NCBI RefSeq assembly: GCF_024320785.1
Contig: NZ_JANDBC010000001.1
Coordinates: forward strand, 1,556,001-1,620,000
Source: Gracilimonas sediminicola
GTDB taxonomy: Bacteria > Bacteroidota > Rhodothermia > Balneolales > Balneolaceae
DNA length: 64,000 bases
Reading direction: 5' to 3'
Shown in pieces: positions 25,167 to 34,566 of the stretch. The notes below the pieces were generated by a model. That model searched no databases and was not told the DNA's origin. It saw nothing but the letters and a program-made list of their open reading frames with translations. How positions within the stretch are numbered: the first letter of the stretch is position 1; each line of letters starts with the position of its first letter. The position numbers and the translations under genes were made by a program.

Positions 25167-26672
25167 TTACGAATTGGTGTTAAATCGTCTGTTACTAAGT
25201 TCTGCCAGATGTCGAATTTGGTCTTCGTCAACTTCATTTAACATGTCCGGGGTGTACCTCCAAAGCCAATTGCCTGATGAAGTGCCCGGTATATTCATTC
25301 GGTGAGTACTGTCTAATCCCATAAAATCTTGCAGCGGGAATATAGCCTGATCTGAGACCGAAAGCATGCCCAGCCGGATAAATTCCCAATGGATACTTTC
25401 GCCGGATGAGCGGGTGTAGGTTCGTGCCCGGTGCTGCTCTTCAGCGTTGGTGGTGTTGTACCATCCAAGGGCAGTGTCGTTGTCGTGCGTGCCCGAGTAG
25501 GCCACACTGTTCTGTGAATAATTGTGGGGAAGAAAGCTGTTGGTGGAGTCTGAGTCAAAGGCGAATTGTATAATTTTCATCCCCGGGAAGTTATACTTGT
25601 CGCGTAGCTTTTCGACTCCCTCCGTCACAAAGCCAAGGTCCTCAGCAATAATGGGCAGCTCGCCACATTTTTCTAAAATAGTATCAAACAGTTTTTCTCC
25701 GGGACCGGGCACCCACTTCCCTTTTTCTGCTGTTTTTGCCGTTGCTTTCACTTCCCAGTACGCATCAAAACCACGGAAGTGATCCACGCGGATGGCATCA
25801 CAGGCATTGAACATGTGTTTAAAGCGGTCGACCCACCAGGAAAATCCGTCTTTTTCAAGTTCATCCCATTTGTAAAGGGGGTTGCCCCATAGTTGACCGG
25901 TTTTGCTGAAGTAATCCGGCGGAACTCCCGCTACCAATTGCCGGTTTCCCTGCTCGTCCACTTCAAAATATTTTGGGTTGGCCCATACATCGGCGCTGTT
26001 GTGATCCACAAAAATGGGGATATCGCCCACAATGCGAATTCCCCGGTCATTAGCGTATTTCTTAAGGTCATTCCACTGGTTGTTAAACTCGTATTGTAAC
26101 CAGTATTGAAGCTTTATTTCCTCTCGGAATTTCTCACGGTAAGCTTTCAGCGCTTTTGGCTTTCGCTGGGCAATGTCTTTATCCCATGTGTTCCAGGGCT
26201 GTTTGTCGTAATGAAGAGAGCAGGCCATGAACAGCACATAGTCATCCAGCCAGTGCTGATTTTGCTTTTTAAATGCGTTGAAGGCTTCTTCCTCTTCTTT
26301 CTTCAGGTTCTTGTAAAACCGGTCAGAAGCAAGCTTGTAAACCTTGTCCTTATTCTTAAATGAAGCCTCGTAATCTGCACTAAGCCCAGAAGGCAATTGA
26401 ATGCCTTTAATTTCTTCTTCCGTAAGCAACCCTTTTTTATGAAGTACATCGGGGCTGATCAGGTACACATTCCCCGCAAAAGCGGAATAGCTGGCGTAAG
26501 GGGAATTTCCATATCCGGTTGGTGTAAGCGGAAGAACCTGCCAGATGGTTTGATGTGTGCGTTCTAAAAAATCAATAAATGTGCGGGCTTCAAATCCAAA
26601 ATCACCCATCCCATATTTTCCGGGAAATGATGTTGGATGAACTAAACAACCGCAAGAGCGTGGAAACCTCAT
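25167..26672 (-). CDS. malQ: 4-alpha-glucanotransferase (amylomaltase)
   Basis: Transfers alpha-1,4 glucan chains between acceptors in maltodextrin and glycogen metabolism. This 501-residue GH77 enzyme opens RSCGCLVHPTSFPGKYGMGDFG, has IWQVLPLTPTGYGNSPYAS, AIRVDHFRGFDAYWEV (Asp nucleophile), LPIIAEDLGFVTEGVEKLRD (acid/base Glu) and SGTHDNDTALGW (third Asp). It is the compact form without the N-terminal extensions of E. coli MalQ. It begins 7 nt after glgB; together they rebuild branched glucan. glgC and glgP are not in this window. Confidence 0.95.
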   Translation of the reverse strand: MRFPRSCGCLVHPTSFPGKYGMGDFGFEARTFIDFLERTHQTIWQVLPLTPTGYGNSPYASYSAFAGNVYLISPDVLHKKGLLTEEEIKGIQLPSGLSADYEASFKNKDKVYKLASDRFYKNLKKEEEEAFNAFKKQNQHWLDDYVLFMACSLHYDKQPWNTWDKDIAQRKPKALKAYREKFREEIKLQYWLQYEFNNQWNDLKKYANDRGIRIVGDIPIFVDHNSADVWANPKYFEVDEQGNRQLVAGVPPDYFSKTGQLWGNPLYKWDELEKDGFSWWVDRFKHMFNACDAIRVDHFRGFDAYWEVKATAKTAEKGKWVPGPGEKLFDTILEKCGELPIIAEDLGFVTEGVEKLRDKYNFPGMKIIQFAFDSDSTNSFLPHNYSQNSVAYSGTHDNDTALGWYNTTNAEEQHRARTYTRSSGESIHWEFIRLGMLSVSDQAIFPLQDFMGLDSTHRMNIPGTSSGNWLWRYTPDMLNEVDEDQIRHLAELSNRRFNTNS

Positions 26673-26679
26673 CTATGTG

Positions 26680-28881
26680 TTAACTCTTTGGTTTTAAAAT
26701 TACACCGGCCAGGGGTGGTATGGTGATTGAAATGTTGGCTTTTTGGTTATGCCAGTCTCCCCACTCAGCATGTATTTTGTTGTCTCCGGCATTACTGCCT
26801 CCGTAAAATTCTGAGTCGCTGTTAATCAGCACTTCGTATTCTCCTGCATGGGGAACCCCAATTTTATATCCATAATGAACAGTGGGGGTAAAGTTAAGAA
26901 TCACGACCACAAAATTTTCAGGATCTTTTGCACGGCGAACAAACGAAATAATGCTGTTGTCGGCATCACTGATATCAATCCATTCGAAGCCGCGCCAGTC
27001 AAAATCAACTTCATGGAGCGCCTTCTCTTCTTTATTGATGCCATTTAAATCCTTAATCAAAAGCTGAACGCCCTGATGCTTTTCCCATTCCAGCAGGTGC
27101 CAGTCAAGCGAGCGCGACTCACTCCATTCTGCCCACTGTGCGAATTCACATCCCATAAATAACAGGTTTTTTCCGGGATGTGTGTACATATACAAATAAA
27201 TGAGCCGGAGATTTGCAAACTTCTGCCAGTCGTCGCCGGGCATTTTGGCAAGCATAGACTGTTTCATATGCACTACTTCATCGTGAGAAAAAGGAAGAGT
27301 GAAGTGCTCTGAAAAAGCATAGATCAACGAAAAGGTAAGTTGATCCTGGTGGTATTTTCGGAAAATAGGGTCCTTCTCAATGTAGGAAAGAGTGTCATTC
27401 ATCCACCCCATGTTCCACTTAAAATCGAAGCCGAGTCCGCCGGTTTCCGTTGGCCTCGAAACGCCTCCCCAAGATGTGGATTCTTCAGCAAAAGTAATAA
27501 CTCCGGGAAAATGATGGTGAACGGAGTCATTAAAGTTCCTCAAAAAATCGATGGCCTCAATATTTTCCCGCCCACCGTATTGGTTGGGAACCCACTCGCC
27601 TTCATCGCGGGAGTAGTCCAGGTATAACATGGAGGCAACGGCATCAACCCGAAAGCCATCAATGTGAAATTTTTCGCACCAGTAAATGGCGTTTGAAATC
27701 AAAAAGTTTTGAACCTCGGTGCGCCCGTAATTAAAAATGCAGGTTCCCCAGTCTTTGTGTTCACCTTTGCGGGGATCATCATGTTCAAAAAGGCCGGTGC
27801 CATCAAAACGGCGAAGGCCATGATCGTCTTTAGCAAAGTGAGCGGGAACCCAGTCTATAATCACACCAATGTCATTCTGGTGGCACAGGTCTACTAAATA
27901 CATGAAGTCTTCAGGAGTGCCAAAGCGACTGGTGGGCGCGTAATAACCGGTAATCTGATATCCCCAGGAAGGGTCGTAAGGGTGCTCGGCAACCGGGAGC
28001 AGTTCAACATGGGTGTACCCTAAATCTTTGAGATATGGAACCAGTTGGTCGGCCGTTTCCCGGTAGCTTAAAAAGTCGGGGTCCTCACCTACTTTACGTT
28101 TCCAAGAACCAATATGCATCTCGTAGATAGTGATGGGCTGATTCGGCGCTTGTTTTTCCTGCCGAGATTTGAGCCACTTTTCATCGCTCCAGCTGTAGCT
28201 GTCAATATCTGTAACAATAGAGGCTGTTCCCGGGCGCAGTTCAGAATAGAAAGCAAAAGGATCCGATTTTTTCAGCGGGGGATCCTGAACGGGAGTTTTA
28301 ATTTCGTATTTGTAGTAGTCCCCTTCTGTAACATGGGGAATGAAAATCTCCCAGATTCCCTGGTCATGAAATTTTCGCATTCGGTGAACCCGGCCATCCC
28401 AGCCGTTAAACTCACCTATTACACTAACGCGATCGGCGCTGGGAGCTGTAACAACAAAATGAGTTCCATCCACCCCTTCAATAGTTCGCTGATGGGCCCC
28501 CATAAATTCGTACGCTTGGTGGTGATTTCCTTCACCCCAAAGCTGTAAGTCAAAATCACTTATTAAAGAGTCGAACTGATAAGCATCAGTAATGGTAAAT
28601 TTTTTGCCTTTATGAGGTACAATCTCCAGCTCATAATTAAACTTATTTTTTCTGCGGGCAAAAACGCGCTCAAATAATCCCTTGTCCGAAATACGATCCA
28701 TTTCATATTTCTTCTTGCCTATAATAATGGTAGCTGATTTGGCTTCGGGACGAAAGGCTCGCAACACCAATTTGGTTCTACCGTCAATGTCAGCCTCATG
28801 AAGTCCAAGTACGGAGAAGGGATCGCCGTGGGATCCATCAGATATTGATGCAATAATTTCTTTTGTAAGCGTTGAACCCAT
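26680..28881 (-). CDS. glgB: 1,4-alpha-glucan branching enzyme
   Basis: Introduces alpha-1,6 branches into glycogen. The 733 residues are the long form, with two N-terminal beta-sandwich domains (the first about 100 residues, then CBM48 with [15 protein letters not shown]), the GH13 barrel ([38 protein letters not shown] with the nucleophile Asp; [10 protein letters not shown] with the acid Glu; [15 protein letters not shown]) and the C-terminal amylase beta domain. It is first in the minus-strand run to the TPR gene. An adjacent divergent LolC/E-type permease gene shares the 104-bp upstream region. Confidence 0.97.
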   Translation of the reverse strand: MGSTLTKEIIASISDGSHGDPFSVLGLHEADIDGRTKLVLRAFRPEAKSATIIIGKKKYEMDRISDKGLFERVFARRKNKFNYELEIVPHKGKKFTITDAYQFDSLISDFDLQLWGEGNHHQAYEFMGAHQRTIEGVDGTHFVVTAPSADRVSVIGEFNGWDGRVHRMRKFHDQGIWEIFIPHVTEGDYYKYEIKTPVQDPPLKKSDPFAFYSELRPGTASIVTDIDSYSWSDEKWLKSRQEKQAPNQPITIYEMHIGSWKRKVGEDPDFLSYRETADQLVPYLKDLGYTHVELLPVAEHPYDPSWGYQITGYYAPTSRFGTPEDFMYLVDLCHQNDIGVIIDWVPAHFAKDDHGLRRFDGTGLFEHDDPRKGEHKDWGTCIFNYGRTEVQNFLISNAIYWCEKFHIDGFRVDAVASMLYLDYSRDEGEWVPNQYGGRENIEAIDFLRNFNDSVHHHFPGVITFAEESTSWGGVSRPTETGGLGFDFKWNMGWMNDTLSYIEKDPIFRKYHQDQLTFSLIYAFSEHFTLPFSHDEVVHMKQSMLAKMPGDDWQKFANLRLIYLYMYTHPGKNLLFMGCEFAQWAEWSESRSLDWHLLEWEKHQGVQLLIKDLNGINKEEKALHEVDFDWRGFEWIDISDADNSIISFVRRAKDPENFVVVILNFTPTVHYGYKIGVPHAGEYEVLINSDSEFYGGSNAGDNKIHAEWGDWHNQKANISITIPPLAGVILKPKS

Positions 28882-28985
28882 TGGTATTTTTGAATTCGAA
28901 AAGGGCGTTAAAGATACTAAAACTTTAACAAATGTCTGTCTTCATTTAAAGTGCTTTCAATTGCTTGATTCTATATTTTGTGCCT

Positions 28986-30212
28986 ATGAAGAATTCCGGA
29001 TTTATTGCTCGGCGGTACCTGTTTTCCCGAAAACATATTTCGCTGATTTCCACCCTTACCTTTATCAGTATCACCGGTATTACCATTGGCACGGCTCTTT
29101 TAATTGTGGTTTTGTCGGTTTTCAACGGGTTTTTTGATGTGATAAAAAACTTCCTGCTCTCCTACGATCCGGATGTAAGAATAGAAGCTTCAGGGGCAGC
29201 TACCTTCGCACAAAATCAGGAAATGATGGAGCAAATAAAGGCACTTCCTGAGGTGCGGGTACTCTCTCCATATGTTGAAGGAAAGGCGCTGTTGGCTTTG
29301 GAAGGGGTTCAAAACGAAGTGGTGGATGTGAAAGGTGTGGAGCGGGATCTTTTCTTTCAGCTGGTGGATATAGAAGAAAGCATTACCACCGGTGTTTTTG
29401 ATATTTCTGTTCGGGATCGCACGCCGGGTATTATCGTGCATGAAGAACTAAAAAACCGGCTGAGGCTGAATATCGGGGAAGATATTGCCCTGCTGAGTGC
29501 CGCCGGGATGAAGAATGCACTCACGCAAATCACGGTTCCGCAAACCTATCGCTTTGACCTTCGCGGGGCGTATTTTTTACAGCAAGTAGCGGGCGGACCA
29601 AAAGTGTTTGTAGATATTGAAGCAGCAAAGCGATTGTTCCGTGCCCGTAACGAGATTACCGGCATCGATATTAAACTTCACAGCAATGAGAAAGCTGAGG
29701 GTGTTAAGAAAGAACTACAAGCTATGCTGGGGGATGATTTTGAGATTTCAACCTGGTACGATCTTCAAAAACCGCTGTACGATGTAATGTACCTGGAGAA
29801 GTGGGGCTCCTTTGTAATCTTAATTCTTATTGTGATTGTGGCCGTGCTGAACATCATCGGCTCCCTTACCATGATTGTGATTCAAAAGCAGCGGGATATC
29901 GGCATCCTTATGTCGATGGGATACAGCAAAGCAGGCATCAAATCAATTTTCAGAAAACAGGGATTATACATCGGACTAATTGGCTGCGGAATTGGCGGGG
30001 CGCTGGGCTTACTGCTGAGCTGGCTGCAAATGAATTATGGATTGGTGAAGCTTTCCTCTGCATTTATCATTGATGCTTATCCCGTGCAGGTCAGTCCTTT
30101 GGATGTGATTATTATTTTAGTTGCCAGTTTATTGCTGTGCATTTTGGCGAGCTGGTATCCGGCGCACCGGGCGTCGCAGGTTCAGCCCGCGGATGCGGTT
30201 AGGTATGAGTAG
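28986..30212 (+). CDS. LolC/LolE-type lipoprotein-releasing permease (FtsX/MacB family)
   Basis: An inner-membrane permease of 408 residues from the ATG at 28986, starting MKNSGFIARRYLFSRKHISLISTLTFISITGITIGTAL, a first membrane helix typical of LolC/LolE. A periplasmic domain of about 210 residues (with GVQNEVVDVKGVERDL) follows, then three helices within the FtsX domain including GSLTMIVIQKQRDIGILMSMGYSK and a final LLCILASWYPAHRASQVQPADAVRYE. In Bacteroidota one such protein often works as homodimer with LolD; no lolD is next to it. The gene ends within a long inverted repeat shared with the convergent MurF-like gene. Confidence 0.88.
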   Translation: MKNSGFIARRYLFSRKHISLISTLTFISITGITIGTALLIVVLSVFNGFFDVIKNFLLSYDPDVRIEASGAATFAQNQEMMEQIKALPEVRVLSPYVEGKALLALEGVQNEVVDVKGVERDLFFQLVDIEESITTGVFDISVRDRTPGIIVHEELKNRLRLNIGEDIALLSAAGMKNALTQITVPQTYRFDLRGAYFLQQVAGGPKVFVDIEAAKRLFRARNEITGIDIKLHSNEKAEGVKKELQAMLGDDFEISTWYDLQKPLYDVMYLEKWGSFVILILIVIVAVLNIIGSLTMIVIQKQRDIGILMSMGYSKAGIKSIFRKQGLYIGLIGCGIGGALGLLLSWLQMNYGLVKLSSAFIIDAYPVQVSPLDVIIILVASLLLCILASWYPAHRASQVQPADAVRYE

Positions 30213-30320
30213 GAAATTATAAATTAGAAATGTTGAATTATGAATTTGGAATGACCCTGAAAGATAAGATTAGTCCTCCAATTCATAATTATTAACTCAA
30301 CATTTCTAATCCCTACTCAT
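30205..30320. repeat. Long symmetrical inverted repeat spanning two convergent gene ends
   Basis: Left arm 30205-30250 and right arm 30277-30320 are near-perfect inversions over about 44 bases, with a central loop of about 26 nt. Each arm starts with ATGAGTAG, so both stop codons, of the permease gene (plus) and the MurF-like gene (minus), are inside the stem. Probably a bidirectional transcript-end structure; the arms are too long for a simple terminator and lack T-tracts. Confidence 0.85.
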
Positions 30321-32001
30321 TATACACATCAGGGAGGTCGTTTTCGTAGAGGATGATATCTCCGGCGCGGGCATGTTTTTGGACAAGTTCGTTCGCCTCA
30401 AACAGGGTGTTCACTAAGCGGACATTCATCGCGGTGCTGTCAAAGCTTTTGATGCCTTCCAGAATGGGTTTGGCTCTCTCTTCCCCCACCAAAACAACCA
30501 AATCCAGGTTAGCCTTGCCAATGGTTTCGCCGAATTTCCTGTTTTCCTCTTCTTCAATCTCACCCAGCTCCACCATTCCCGGAGTGATGATAATGCGCTG
30601 GCCGGAATTAAACTGACTCAGGATTTCCACCGCATTTTTTGCCCCAACCGGATTTGAATTAAAAGCATCATCAATGACATAAAGGTCGCCCTGTTTTTTG
30701 AGCTCAAGGCGATGCTCTACGGGTTCAATCTTTGCCGCAGCAAGAGCCATGGTTTTCAGGCGCAAGCCAAAGTGATGCGCCACCCCTACAGCCAGTAATA
30801 AGTTTTGAACATTGTGGGCGCCCAGCAGTTGGGTTTGAAAGCGCTCGGTTTCACCCTCTATCTCAACATCAAATTCCATTCCGGAGGTGTCGTACAAAAT
30901 GTTGGAGCCGTGAATTTCACCGCTGTTCAATCCGGCTAAAATACGAGTGATTTCAGCCCGCCCGGCCCCCATTTTGGAAACCCGGGGATCGTCCGCATTC
31001 AGGATGGCAGTATCTCCCGCAACCAGGTTATCAACCAGAGTTCCTTTTTCGCGGGCAATAACATCCTGCGAGCCAAAAGTTTCTAAATGCGCAACTCCAA
31101 CATTGGTAACAACAGAAATATCTGGCTTGGCAATATCACACAACTCCTGAATATTTCCTTCGTACCGGGCTCCCATTTCAAGGATAAGTATCTGGTGATG
31201 CGATTGAAGGTCGTTATTAATGACTTTGCAAATTCCCATCGGGGTGTTGTAGCTGCCGGGTGTTGAGCAGACGTTGAAGCGCTCTTTCAGTAAATCCCGA
31301 ATCATGAACTTGGTGCTGGTTTTGCCGTAGCTGCCGGTGATGGCAATCACTTTTAGATCGGGCATGGAAGCCAGTTTGCGGCGGGCCTGTTTTTTGAAGC
31401 CGTTTTGAATAAAATGCTCAATGGGTTTGGTAATCAGTCCGGCCACGAAAAGGAAAAAGGGAACGATCATAGCGCCAAAAGCCCAGCCGAATACAAGGAT
31501 GGTCAGGTCAAAACGCTGAAGCCCGGAAAAATAATTGGGTAGCTGCACATCCAGAAAAGGAAGCATTCCGGTAAAACCCAGGTAGGTAAAAAGAACCGGG
31601 AAGAAGCTGCAAAAAAGCACGTATGGAATCATCAGCCGGATAACCCTTGGGGTAAACACCAGCGGCTTCTTCACCTTTTCAGGCTTGTAGTTAGAAACCG
31701 ACCCAAACCAAAAATAGCTGACCACAAAAAAGAAAACAGCCAGCGAAGAGTAAGTGAACGTGTCAAGAAACCATCCATCAAACCAGATAAAAATAAAGAT
31801 GAATACATTAAGAACGGCGATGTTTGCCGGGATCACTTTTTCGTCCCAATGACTTTTCATCCACTGCCAGAACTCGTTGTTTTTATATCCCACCTGCTGA
31901 TAGGTGTGCAGGAAAAAGCGCATCCTATACCAGGTATATCGCAAAAAAATGAGGCAGAACAGAACAGCGCCGGCATCAAGAAGTGTATAGTACCAGTTCA
32001 A
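30313..32001 (-). CDS. Membrane-fused Mur ligase, MurF-like
   Basis: A 562-residue fusion. Residues 1-205 hold about five membrane segments (about 8-22, 60-75, 86-100, 120-142, 165-190) in a domain without family motif that I recognise. From about residue 216 it is a Mur-ligase: VIAITGSYGKTSTKF (P-loop), GSYNTPMGICKVIN, ILEMGARYEGNIQELCDIAKPDISVVTNVGVAHLETFGS, DDPRVS, the carbamylated-lysine region, LGAHNVQNLLLAVGV and the C-terminal VIDDAFNSNPVGAKNAVEIL, closest to MurF, which adds D-Ala-D-Ala to UDP-MurNAc-tripeptide. The short N-terminal substrate domain of MurF seems replaced by the membrane part, so its substrate may be lipid-linked; that is inference. Confidence 0.82.
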   Translation of the reverse strand: MNWYYTLLDAGAVLFCLIFLRYTWYRMRFFLHTYQQVGYKNNEFWQWMKSHWDEKVIPANIAVLNVFIFIFIWFDGWFLDTFTYSSLAVFFFVVSYFWFGSVSNYKPEKVKKPLVFTPRVIRLMIPYVLFCSFFPVLFTYLGFTGMLPFLDVQLPNYFSGLQRFDLTILVFGWAFGAMIVPFFLFVAGLITKPIEHFIQNGFKKQARRKLASMPDLKVIAITGSYGKTSTKFMIRDLLKERFNVCSTPGSYNTPMGICKVINNDLQSHHQILILEMGARYEGNIQELCDIAKPDISVVTNVGVAHLETFGSQDVIAREKGTLVDNLVAGDTAILNADDPRVSKMGAGRAEITRILAGLNSGEIHGSNILYDTSGMEFDVEIEGETERFQTQLLGAHNVQNLLLAVGVAHHFGLRLKTMALAAAKIEPVEHRLELKKQGDLYVIDDAFNSNPVGAKNAVEILSQFNSGQRIIITPGMVELGEIEEEENRKFGETIGKANLDLVVLVGEERAKPILEGIKSFDSTAMNVRLVNTLFEANELVQKHARAGDIILYENDLPDVYNE

Positions 32002-32152
32002 TATGTTTGGTTTTAGTTAGTTATGCAGATGATATGATATTCAGGGGCATTAACAAGAGGTTATCATCAAAACAGAAAGTCGAAATTGGTTGATAACCCC
32101 CCTATATTCACCGCCACTAAATTAAATTGTTTCAAGTAACGCAGCCAAATAT

Positions 32153-33157
32153 ATGAAATTAATTATCCCAATGGCCGGACGTGGAACTCGTGTTCGTCCT
32201 CATTCTCATACCGTGCCCAAGCCCCTTCTGCCTGTTGCGGGAACCATGATTATAGAACGCATTATAGAGACGTTTAACCGCACCCTGGATCGCGACATCA
32301 CCGAGATTGTGTTTATTCTGGGGCCTGATTTCGGGGAAAATATCAAACAGCCGCTGCGCGAAATGAGTGCCCGCCACAAAGCGAAGCCCATTTTTGAAGT
32401 ACAGGCCGAGGCTTTAGGAACCGCCCATGCCGTTGCCTGTGCAAGCGATCACCTGGATGGTGAGGTTATCATCGCCTTTGCAGATACTATTTTTGACAGC
32501 GAAGAACCCTTTGAGTTGGGTGATGCCGACAGTGTGATCTGGCTTAAGAAAGTTGAAGATCCATCCCGATTTGGAGTAGCCGTGTATGAAGGTGATACCA
32601 TTACCGGGTTTGTGGAGAAGCCGAAAGAATTTATCTCTGACTTAGCCATTATCGGGGTGTATTATTTCAAGAGCGGTAAGGCCCTGAAAGAGAAAATCGA
32701 TAAGGTTATCGGTGATGATATGCGCGGCCCGGGCGGAGAGTATTTCCTGACCGCAGCCCTTGATATGATGATTAAAGAAGGCAAAGTATTTAAAACAGCC
32801 ACGGTTGATGAATGGCTGGATTGCGGAACGCTTCCGGCCTGGCTGGAAACTACAGGCATCATCACCGAAAAAGAATTTGACGGAGTAGATGAAAGTAAAT
32901 ATCCCGGATCAACCATTATTCCGCCGGTGTTTATTGGGGAAGATGTGCAAATTGAGAACAGCACCGTGGGTCCCAGGGTGAGCATTGAAGCCAACACGGT
33001 GATTAAGAACTCAAAAATTGAAAACACCATTATCCGGGATCATGCCACGCTGGAAGATGTAGAAACGGAAGGCTCAACGATAGGCGCCCATACGCATCTC
33101 AAGAATGTGAAGGGCAAAGTGGATGTGGGAGATCACAGTGCGCTGGATATGGAATAG
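32153..33157 (+). CDS. Sugar-phosphate nucleotidyltransferase with left-handed beta-helix tail
   Basis: A 334-residue enzyme: NTP-transferase domain with LIIPMAGRGTRVRPHSHTVPKPLLPVAG, the (G/A)xGxRxxP-type signature and Lys that bind the nucleotide, AEALGTAHAV, IIAFADTIFD and GEYFLTAALD; then from about residue 255 hexapeptide repeats (IENSTVGPRVSIEANTVIKNSKIENTIIRD). It transfers a nucleotide to a sugar-1-phosphate (glucose-1-phosphate thymidylyl- or uridylyl-type), feeding envelope glycan synthesis. The exact nucleotide and sugar cannot be fixed by eye. It is a single-gene unit with its own terminator at 33183. Confidence 0.88.
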   Translation: MKLIIPMAGRGTRVRPHSHTVPKPLLPVAGTMIIERIIETFNRTLDRDITEIVFILGPDFGENIKQPLREMSARHKAKPIFEVQAEALGTAHAVACASDHLDGEVIIAFADTIFDSEEPFELGDADSVIWLKKVEDPSRFGVAVYEGDTITGFVEKPKEFISDLAIIGVYYFKSGKALKEKIDKVIGDDMRGPGGEYFLTAALDMMIKEGKVFKTATVDEWLDCGTLPAWLETTGIITEKEFDGVDESKYPGSTIIPPVFIGEDVQIENSTVGPRVSIEANTVIKNSKIENTIIRDHATLEDVETEGSTIGAHTHLKNVKGKVDVGDHSALDME

Positions 33158-33182
33158 AGGTAAAACCATATTCTGATAAATT

Positions 33183-33210
33183 AAAAGCCCCGGATTGCCG
33201 GGGCTTTTTT
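33183..33210 (+). terminator. Intrinsic terminator of the nucleotidyltransferase gene
   Basis: GCCCCGG-ATTG-CCGGGGC (stem at 33187-33193 and 33198-33204) followed by TTTTTT, flanked by AAAA on the left. It begins 26 nt after the stop. A strong, textbook form; on the opposite strand the T-tract is short, so it acts mainly on the plus strand. Confidence 0.93.
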
Positions 33211-33271
33211 ATGTTCCAAAGAAAAACAATTTTCTGTACAGACAGTGAATTAAACTTATTAACCAGCCTTT

Positions 33272-33868
33272 CTATTTGTTCAAGCTGGCAAGGGCTTTCT
33301 TAATGATTACTGAAGGATCATCACTGCCGGTGTTTTTGATGGCTTTGAGAACCGCTTGTTCGGATTCTTTTTTCTTGAAGCCCAATGATTCAAGGGCCGA
33401 TATAGCTTCTCCGGTTACCCCTGCTTCTTTCGATCCGGTTGGAGTTACTCCGGCTGAAACAGCATACTCAGCCAGTTTGTCTTTCAGTTCCACAATAATG
33501 CGTTCGGCTGTTTTCTTTCCAATTCCCGGCACTTTGGAGAGGGTGGCTGCATCGGAGCCGGTAATTGCACCAATAAGCTGATCGGCGGGAAGGCCTGAAA
33601 GGATCGTTAAGCCAAGCTTTGGTCCCACCCCCTTCACGGTAATCAATTTTTCAAAAAGAGCTTTTTCATCGGTTGAAAAGAACCCAAAAAGTCGCTCATC
33701 ACTGTCAGTGATATGATGGTAGGTTAGTAATTTTACTTCTGAGCCGGCGCTTTCCAGCTGTTCCTGGGTGATAGAGGAAATCTCAACCCGGTAGCCTACG
33801 CCCTGAACGTCGAGCACTACAACGCCGTCTTTCTTTTCTTCGATGTACCCTTTTAAAAATGCGATCAT
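33272..33868 (-). CDS. ruvA: Holliday junction complex subunit RuvA
   Basis: Binds four-way junctions and loads RuvB. The 198-residue protein shows MIAFLKGYIEEKKDGVVVLDVQGVGYRV (OB domain), the two helix-hairpin-helix motifs LITVKGVGPKLGLTIL and LSKVPGIGKKTAERIIVELKDKL, an acidic/linker region with Gly-rich sequence (TGSKEAGVTGEA) and the C-terminal domain III ISALESLGFKKKESEQAVLKAI, which contacts RuvB. ruvB is not in the window; ruvC is 119 bp above it in the same orientation. Confidence 0.96.
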   Translation of the reverse strand: MIAFLKGYIEEKKDGVVVLDVQGVGYRVEISSITQEQLESAGSEVKLLTYHHITDSDERLFGFFSTDEKALFEKLITVKGVGPKLGLTILSGLPADQLIGAITGSDAATLSKVPGIGKKTAERIIVELKDKLAEYAVSAGVTPTGSKEAGVTGEAISALESLGFKKKESEQAVLKAIKNTGSDDPSVIIKKALASLNK

Positions 33869-33965
33869 CTTCTATAATTATTTCTTTAATCGATAATGAG
33901 GTTCCCACTTTCGGGGGAATGACGGTTTTGGGTTATGGTTAGTCTTCATCGTAAAGCAAAGATAG

Positions 33966-33984
33966 TTCAAGCGTCCGCTTGGAC
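33966..33984. repeat. Palindromic 19-mer, TTCAAGCGTCCGCTTGGAC
   Basis: Exact reverse complement of the element at 10125-10143. It lies immediately below the ruvC stop (33988), in the spacer to ruvA. CAAGCG-TC-CGCTTG makes a compact hairpin. Confidence 0.7.
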
Positions 33985-33987
33985 GAA

Positions 33988-34563
33988 TTAAAGCCCTTTC
34001 ACCCGGTCCGGGTTATCCTGCACAAAACTGGCCCAATCCCCTTTTTTGTTGTTTTGATGCGTTTTCTTTTTAGCTGAACCGGGAATACCCTGCCCTTTCA
34101 TTAAATGACACCAGGCTACAGCCAAAGCATCCGTGGCATCATTGGATAGTTTCTCATCCGGCAGCTTTACCATTTTATTCAGCATAAAGGCCACCTGCTC
34201 TTTGCTGGCGTTTCCGTTTCCGGTAATCGATTTTTTCACCACTTTTGGGAAATACTCGGTTACTTCCCGGCCGGAATTTTTAATGGCCAGCATGGCGGCC
34301 GCCTGGGCTCTTCCCAGCTTCAGCATCGCCATGGGATCAACTCCATAAACCGGGGTTTCAACCGCACAGGAAGTGGGCTGGTTAGACCGGATGATTCCGG
34401 AAACCTGGTCAAATATCACCTGTAATCGCTCGGCATGATCATCAATATCGGCCATTCGGATTACATCACACCGCAAGGCGATCAGTTTTCCGTTTTCTTC
34501 CGTCAACAACGCATAGCCAGTGTTTCGGGAGCCGGGATCAATACCGAGGATTATATCAGGCAT
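33988..34563 (-). CDS. ruvC: Holliday junction resolvase RuvC
   Basis: The metal-dependent endonuclease that cuts Holliday junctions. The 191-residue protein has the RNase-H-fold carboxylates in place: Asp in ILGIDPGSRNTGYALL (about residue 7), Glu in CAVETPVYGVDP (about 68), and the acidic pair in SNDATDALAVAWCH (about 141-144). FGRA-type contact sequence KLGRAQAAAML also fits. A C-terminal basic tail of about 30 residues (KKKTHQNNKKGDW) extends beyond the core. It starts 3 nt after fabI, so they are cotranscribed. Confidence 0.95.
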   Translation of the reverse strand: MPDIILGIDPGSRNTGYALLTEENGKLIALRCDVIRMADIDDHAERLQVIFDQVSGIIRSNQPTSCAVETPVYGVDPMAMLKLGRAQAAAMLAIKNSGREVTEYFPKVVKKSITGNGNASKEQVAFMLNKMVKLPDEKLSNDATDALAVAWCHLMKGQGIPGSAKKKTHQNNKKGDWASFVQDNPDRVKGL

Positions 34564-34566
34564 AAA

